The translations under genes and the position numbers were made by a program. Below are positions 57,040-64,000 of a DNA stretch of 64,000 nt, in pieces. The DNA comes from Rhipicephalus microplus (taxonomy: Eukaryota; Arthropoda; Arachnida; Ixodida; Ixodidae), in contig NC_134700.1 of assembly GCF_043290135.1 (NCBI RefSeq), positions 160,858,053-160,922,052 on the forward strand. The letters run 5' to 3'. The notes under the pieces were generated by a model, which was given only the letters and a program-made list of their open reading frames with translations, was not told the origin of the DNA and ran no database searches. Positions within the stretch are counted from its first letter, which is position 1, and each line of letters opens with the position of its first letter.

Positions 57040-57445
57040 TTGTGTATATGAATGAATGGATGGACACAACTTTATTAATTACCTGCAGATTAGCGGCCGG
57101 CCTATAATAGGCCACACGATTTGGGTTGGTCGCGGTAATTTTTAGCCTTTCCGCCACTTCCCGAGCCTGTTGGATGGCCCAAATCTGGTCTTCAAATTCT
57201 GAGCTAACCAGAGCGTTGAGCCAACATGTCCCAACAAGGTCCGGGTTTTGGTGATCGAAAAGCCGCGTGGCGTGTGGCAATTTGCAAAGGATGTGCTCTA
57301 TGTCTGCGTAATCATGTTTACTTAGGATATACAGCCAGCATCGGGGAATTGCCTGGGGTGTATGCCTTTGAGGTGCTCTGGGTTTTGAAATGTTCTCGTT
57401 CGCAACCGTCTCCAGTCTACTTCTTGTGACCTATCTATAGTTGAG
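57040..57445 (-). mobile_element. R1/I-type LINE 3' end
   Basis: The - strand frame at 56978-57280 reads PHATRLFDHQNPDLVGTCWL, FEDQIWAIQQAREVAERLKI and stops shortly after. Upstream, in another frame, is RTRTFQNPEHLKGIHPRQFP. This is the conserved end of tick R1/I-like polyproteins, followed by 'aataaagttgtgtccatcca' and TTCA repeats. It is broken by frameshifts. Confidence 0.65.
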
Positions 57446-58176
57446 GGTGGGGTTGTGGATGTATATTCTTGTGTTTTTTTCATTTGGTCATTATGTCGTG
57501 GAAGGTGAGAAGGTTGATCATTATCATCGAACTCGAGATGTCCTTGCGCGCGCGGTCTAAACTGTCCAATCAATTATAGAACACGCTTCGTGTCTTCTCA
57601 TGTATTCGGGCTTAACATATAATTTCGTTTTGAAATATTGAGAATAATGCAGGAATTGAACCCGGAATTCCGGAAAATGGAGGATCGAACTGAAATAAAC
57701 TCCGATAGACGCCGAATTCCCGCGAAACAAAAATTAACTCCGTAAACACGGAGCTCTAATAGAACGGGAACGAGAACCTCCAACATGCTGCGAAGCTATG
57801 CAAAAACTCGAGCTTTTCATGCTTGCCGGGCGGTAAGCATGCAGAATTATAATTAATATGTAGTTAATTAAATAATTTATTGCTACGTCCTCATAATACA
57901 TTCTGCTACGGGGATTGTCGTTAGATAGCTTATGACTGAAATAAACCACTTTAAAAGCCAGAAAATATAAACTACAATAAACAAAAGAAGCGAAAAACTT
58001 AACATAAAGAAATGGTACAAACGGAGCATTTGAGATAAAAATAAACAAAGACCAGCAAGCATGAGGCAAAGCTTGACGCGACAGCTGATACTAAAAAATA
58101 ATTTTAAAATATAAAGGTGTAATGCAACGTCAGTAAAGTGGCTGAGTTTGTCATTTTTGTTTCACATGGTGGCTCT

Positions 58177-58209
<33 letters not shown>

Positions 58210-58620
58210 AAAAAAAAGAACGCACATCTGTTAGCAAAGTCTAAAAAAAAAAGGTAACTAGTACATTCGGACGCAATGACCTATCGTACCCTCAGAGTGC
58301 ATTTGCCAATGGTATCTTTGATCACCCTCTGGTTCCCCTTGCTCGGCACCAACTATCAAATGCCCAGTTTATCGTTATCAGGACTCTTTGATAACGCATT
58401 TGATAAAGTGTGTCTCTTCTGGGTGTATCGCGACAAGTTAGATAAGGAAGGAAGAATTTTCCTTTGTTTAAGGAGAAAACGCCGGTCCGGCAGAGCGAAA
58501 AATGCTACACGATTTTGAAAGAGAGAAGGAAAAAATGTGAGAGATTTAATCATGTTTAGCACTGTGATGCAGAGCTATTTAACCATGCGTGGGTTGAAGT
58601 TAGTTGGTACTGCATGATCA
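57446..58620. other. no recognised gene; (GAAA)n at 58177-58218
   Basis: AT-rich sequence with a GAAA microsatellite. No conserved frame. Confidence 0.4.
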
Positions 58621-58625
58621 GCTGT

Positions 58626-58700
58626 TTGCACAAAATTTCTTGGACAAAGGACGTGCTTGCCCGTGTCTGTTTGGTCCTTTGTCCAAGAAATTTCGTGCAA
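58626..58700. repeat. hairpin-forming inverted repeat (27-bp arms, 21-bp loop)
   Basis: 'ttgcacaaaatttcttggac' and 'gtccaagaaatttcgtgcaa' pair with one mismatch; full arms are 58626-58652 and 58674-58700. Confidence 0.92.
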
Positions 58701-60248
<1,548 letters not shown>

Positions 60249-60267
60249 GCCGCCTACGACTTTTAGC

Positions 60268-61800
60268 TCTCCTGGCCGTTTCGATAATGGTATCAATACC
60301 AAACTTGGTATGGCATACCATGACTGTATGAAGAACCTATTTGACTAGTCATAACATGAAAATCATGATGTGTATGTCATGGATGTCATCATTTACATAT
60401 CATGGGCCCTGCAGCTCTTGCGGTGGTTTCGTTCACGTGGCATGTTGCAAAACTGGTATGGTATGGCATGATTCCATGGCGAATACAAGCGACAAACTCT
60501 GACATGAAAATCATGGCATGCGTGTCGTCTAACAATATGACTACATACCACGCTCATGATGCAGTCGTGGCCGTTTCGCTAGTGCCAATATACCAAATTT
60601 GGTATTACAGTACGTGAATGGATGACGAAGGTATGTGACTGGCGCAAACATGATAATCATGAGATGCGTGTCATGTAGCAGCATGACTACATGTCATGCT
60701 CATGATGCGCTGGCGGCCATTTAGCTAGCTTCACATATGCCATATTTGGTATTAGAGTACGTGAATGGATGACGAAGGTATGTGACTGGCGCAAACATGA
60801 TAATCATGAGATGCGTGTCATGTAACAAAATGAATACATGTCATGCTCGTGATGCACTGGCGGCAATTTCGCTAGCTTCATATATGCCAAATTTTGTATG
60901 ACGTGATGCGAACGGAAGACATAGGTGAATGACACATCCAAACATGATAACCACGACATGCGTGTCATGTAACAACATCTATATGCCACACCGATGATGC
61001 GCTCACGGCCGTTTCGCTAGCTTCACATGTGCTAAATTTGGTATTACGTGACACCAATGAATGACGAAGGTGTGTAACTAGTGCAAACATGATAATCGTG
61101 AGGTGCGTGTCATGTGAGAACATTACTACATGCCACAGTCAATGCGCCAATACATTTCGACATGACGTGGTGTGCGTGCTCGCCGGCGCTCATTTCGTCG
61201 CGTCACGCCGGCGTTGCTCCGCCAGGCACTGGTCCTGCCATACACTCGCAGGCGCGCGCCGCACTGCGTTGTTTCGACGCATGCGCGTGTCAGCGCGTCC
61301 GGCATCCCTCTGTCACAAAAAGAGGGAGACGCAGTGTTGTCTGGGTAACGCATCGGCGCGAAATGCAGCATGTCGTGTTTCGTGCCGGTTGCGTTGGGCC
61401 GCGCCGACGGAGGCTGGTTGCGTGTGGCATCAGACGCTCGCGTTTTGCTAACGTAGCGTCGCTGTGCCCAGTGCGCGCGCACGTCAACGCTACATTGGAG
61501 TATATTGGGCCCTTCATGATGCGCTCGCGGTCGTTTTGCTAGCTCCACATATACCAGATTTGGTGTTACGTGACTTAAATGGATGACGAAATATATGGCT
61601 GGTGCAAACATGATAATCCTGACACGCGTGTCATGTAATAACATGACAACATACCATGCTCATAGCGTGCTCGCGGCCATTTCGCTAGCTCCACATATAC
61701 TAAATTTGGTATCACGTGTCGTCAATAGATGATGAAGGTAAACGACAGATCTAAACATGATAATCGTGACATGGGAGTCATGTATGGCATCATTTACCTG
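60268..61800 (+). repeat. 147-bp tandem array, about nine units with a GC-rich insert
   Basis: The unit contains 'cggccgtttcgctagcttca', 'ccaaatttggtatt-cgtga', 'atggatgacgaaggt', 'caaacatgataatcatgaca' and 'cgtgtcatgtaacaacatga'. The 'gtttcgctag' block recurs near 60275, 60426, 60574, 60717, 60864, 61009, 61531 and 61677. The 522-bp step holds a GC-rich insert of about 375 bp at 61138-61512. Confidence 0.9.
61138..61512. other. GC-rich insert within the 147-bp array
   Basis: It is bounded by array sequence on both sides ('ctacatgccaca' and 'tcatgatgcgctcgcgg'). Much richer in CpG than the array. Open frames on both strands (to 142 and 172 codons) extend into the array and have no recognisable domain. 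Confidence 0.7.
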
Positions 61801-63000
61801 CACCTCGTAACGTTGTGCTGATTTTAAAATGACACATCAACATTTCTCGTTCGTGCTTCACATATCATCGATTCCCATTGTACGTGGGATCTGCGAATTT
61901 TTAAGTGCAAAGTGATCCACGCAACCGTGCATGGGTAGTATGCTTTCCACTGCACCTTAACCCGCTTATAGCTCTGCGGCTAAGGTGTTGCGCATGCTCA
62001 GACCATTTGCTACGAGAGCGATTCCACGTGCCGCCGAGCTTTTGATCCGAACACGACAGAAGTTCAAGGGAAGATGGATTCTTGGAAGTGACAAGGGATC
62101 GCTGAAAATGGAATGTTGCTGGAACTGATAAAGGTTTCGACAGTGTCGAAACATCAAGTCCAGCGACATTCTCTGTGCAGCGATTACTCGGCACGTTGCG
62201 TAAATGCTCGCGCATATTCACAGCCTGATAAGCGTCACAGCAAAATATATAATCGGTAAACTGGGCAAAGCCGAAACCGGAAGTTCTATGCATAAAACGA
62301 GGCATAATTAACAATTTCACTATCGATGTTTGCCTGTGGTCATGGTGCATACGTCCAGAGAACAAATATGTCAACGCAGTACGCGCGTCAACCTACATAA
62401 TCGTTGTGCACAACTTCCAAAAGAGGTCGATGGAACTTGTGGAGGCATTCCCGCCATTGAGCGTGGAGGCATTCCTGCCATTGAGCCGACTTTTGTTGCA
62501 TGCAGGAGAGTGGCAAGGACTTCAGCCGCAGGTGTGAAAAAGTCCTGTGTGCGGTAACAGCTGTGAGTGTGTGACTGAAGAAAGCGTATGAGAGCAGCCG
62601 ATGCCTCCCATCGGCATTGCTTTGCAGTCTAATGTGTATTACGCGCAAAAGAGAGGGTGCGTGCACTGCGCGTTTACGTCAAACTGTTGCTGTGGCGTTG
62701 GCTGTTGTCGGCGGCGCTATAGTTGGCGGCGAAAAGCCAAGCGATGGAGCGGCTCTCAGCGCCGGCCGCCCGCACAATTATGCCTCCGCGAAAAAAAGCC
62801 CGTGCTTGTGCTGCGCTTCAGCGTCTGTCTGAGCACAATGCCGAATGCAAGCGAATCCCAAACTGCGGAAGCGAGAAGCAGGACAACCATGGGCGCGACG
62901 AGTGGGAGATTATTCTCCACATAGACGTAATGAACGGGCTACGCACAAGAAAATAGAGTCACAAATCGAAAGCTCGAGAATGCAGATGATATAAAGAGTG
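61801..63000. other. no recognised gene
   Basis: A short frame at about 62,780-62,956 begins MPPRKKARACAALQRLSEHN and is basic, but no family is recognised. 'gtggaggcattcc-gccattgagc' is duplicated in tandem at about 62,438-62,483. Confidence 0.35.
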
Positions 63001-63399
63001 TTATCTGGATTAACCATATACTATTTGTTCATTTACAGATAGTGCAATCCCAATAGGGGATTTTAGCAGGGTGGAAATACAGCATATTATCGAGCAAATG
63101 CAGGCAACAAAACAAAACAGGGTAGAAAAAATACATGTTACGCGAACGAATACATTATTTTAGGCAATTGCGCGTACAAAGACAGGCCCTATACAAAACA
63201 TCAACTAAATAATAAAAAAAACTCGCCAAAAAGAAATACATATTATGAAGGAGGTCATATTGGAAAATAATTAACAGATGTGTGCAGCAAATGAATACAG
63301 TGAAGGTAGTGTAACTTGGGTATTAGTCAGTTTATGCCATTCAGTCACCGTTCGTGGAAAAGAAGTCTTTGAAACAATTGTTTTTTTTTACGCTGAGTG

Positions 63400-64000
63400 G
63401 AGTAATTGTTAGGCAATGTCTCTGGCTTGTGGCATATAACCAGAAGAAAAAGTAATTATATTAGATATGTTTATATTGTACTGTTTATTGATAAGTTGAA
63501 ATAAAAATTTTAGTCGGGAAGCCTGATTGCGATCCGTAAGTGCAGGCAAGTTGGCTTGTTTTAGAAGTTCAGTTGCAGAGGTACGGGTGAAGTTATTGAA
63601 AATGAAGCGAACTACCTTGCACTGCACCCGCTCGAGTTTTTTAATATTAGTTTGCGTATAGGGGTCCCAAATAATGGCGGCATAGTGAAGGACTGGAAGT
63701 ATAATCGTTTTATATGCTAATAAGCATACCGAACATGTAGACAGTTTTAACGCCCTCCTAAGAAAAAAACAATTTACGGTAGGCGTTGGCGGTTACTTTA
63801 TCGATGTGTAGATTCCATTTTAGGTTGTTAGTTATCCACAGGCCCAGGTATTTAAATTGTGTTACCTCAGATAGAGAAACATTGTTAGCTGTGTAATTGA
63901 AACTGTGCTTATTCTTTTTGTGAGTGATGCACATGAAAACAGTTTTCTCGAAATTGATCGACACCTGCCAATCTTTGCACCAGGCAACAACCTTCTTAAA
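63400..64000 (-). mobile_element. CR1/Jockey-type LINE, reverse transcriptase C-terminal part (runs off the window)
   Basis: From the right edge leftward: MSINFEKTVFMCITHKKN, TQFKYLGLWITNNLKWNLHI, VTANAYRKL (63758-63964). A frameshift follows, then RRALKLSTCSVCLLAYKTII, LHYAAIIWDPYTQTNIKKLE and RVQCKVVRFIFNNFTR to 63409. These are the segment after the RT catalytic box, including YLGxxI and the AxxxWxP-type thumb. At least one frameshift shows it is dead. The 3' limit is probably near 63,000-63,350 but is unclear. Confidence 0.82.

Noticed and set aside
61114..61644. 142- and 172-codon frames on opposite strands
   Set aside because: They cross from a GC-rich insert into a tandem array on both sides; high GC reduces stop frequency and explains the openness.

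Overview
The window is animal nuclear DNA with one intron-bearing housekeeping gene in a large amount of repeats. It is most likely from a hard (ixodid) tick, probably a metastriate such as Rhipicephalus. The evidence is the repeated tRNA-derived SINE of the kind described in ixodid ticks as Ruka (at least eleven clear copies, most with target-site duplications), several tick-type LINE 3' ends, and long AT, TTA, TATC and poly-G tracts. The organism call is inference from repeat content, not from a marker gene.

Region 1-12,600 (+ strand): the 3' two thirds of a gamma-tubulin gene. Six exons with GT/AG borders and preserved phase run from the GTP-binding glycine-rich loop to the C-terminus. A seventh, short terminal exon is possible at 12,353, followed by an AATAAA signal. 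The introns hold a SINE, a degraded SINE, a Tigger-like MITE, a 92-bp tandem duplication, and a broken RTE-type LINE whose reading frame is split by a minisatellite.

Region 12,600-23,550: two SINEs, then a complete but dead Ty3/gypsy LTR retrotransposon on the - strand (14,205-19,774; LTRs about 97-98% alike, 4-bp duplication). In its Pol the integrase lies upstream of reverse transcriptase, the Gmr1-type order. Next comes a pogo/Tigger relic carrying a SINE, and another SINE.

Region 23,550-30,600: a possible small MITE and a 158-bp GC-rich satellite, about 16 direct units plus one inverted unit at the right edge. A 2.48-kb P-element-like transposon with a split THAP-domain gene (8-bp duplication) divides the satellite, and that transposon itself holds an older SINE.

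Region 30,600-64,000: no recognised protein-coding host gene. A CpG-rich stretch at 33.1-33.9 kb ends in a good splice donor and may be a promoter with a non-coding first exon. The rest is SINEs, LINE 3' fragments of at least three types, long microsatellites, ten poly-G/poly-C tracts, five unrelated foldbacks, a long-TIR transposon at 48.0-49.3 kb containing a SINE, a 147-bp tandem array at 60.3-61.8 kb, and the start of a CR1/Jockey-type LINE at the right edge.

I found no CRISPR array, operon, bacterial gene or genuine rRNA/tRNA gene. The tRNA-like signals belong to SINEs. The biological interest lies in nested transposons, satellite structure and the unusual Pol order, not in a new host pathway.
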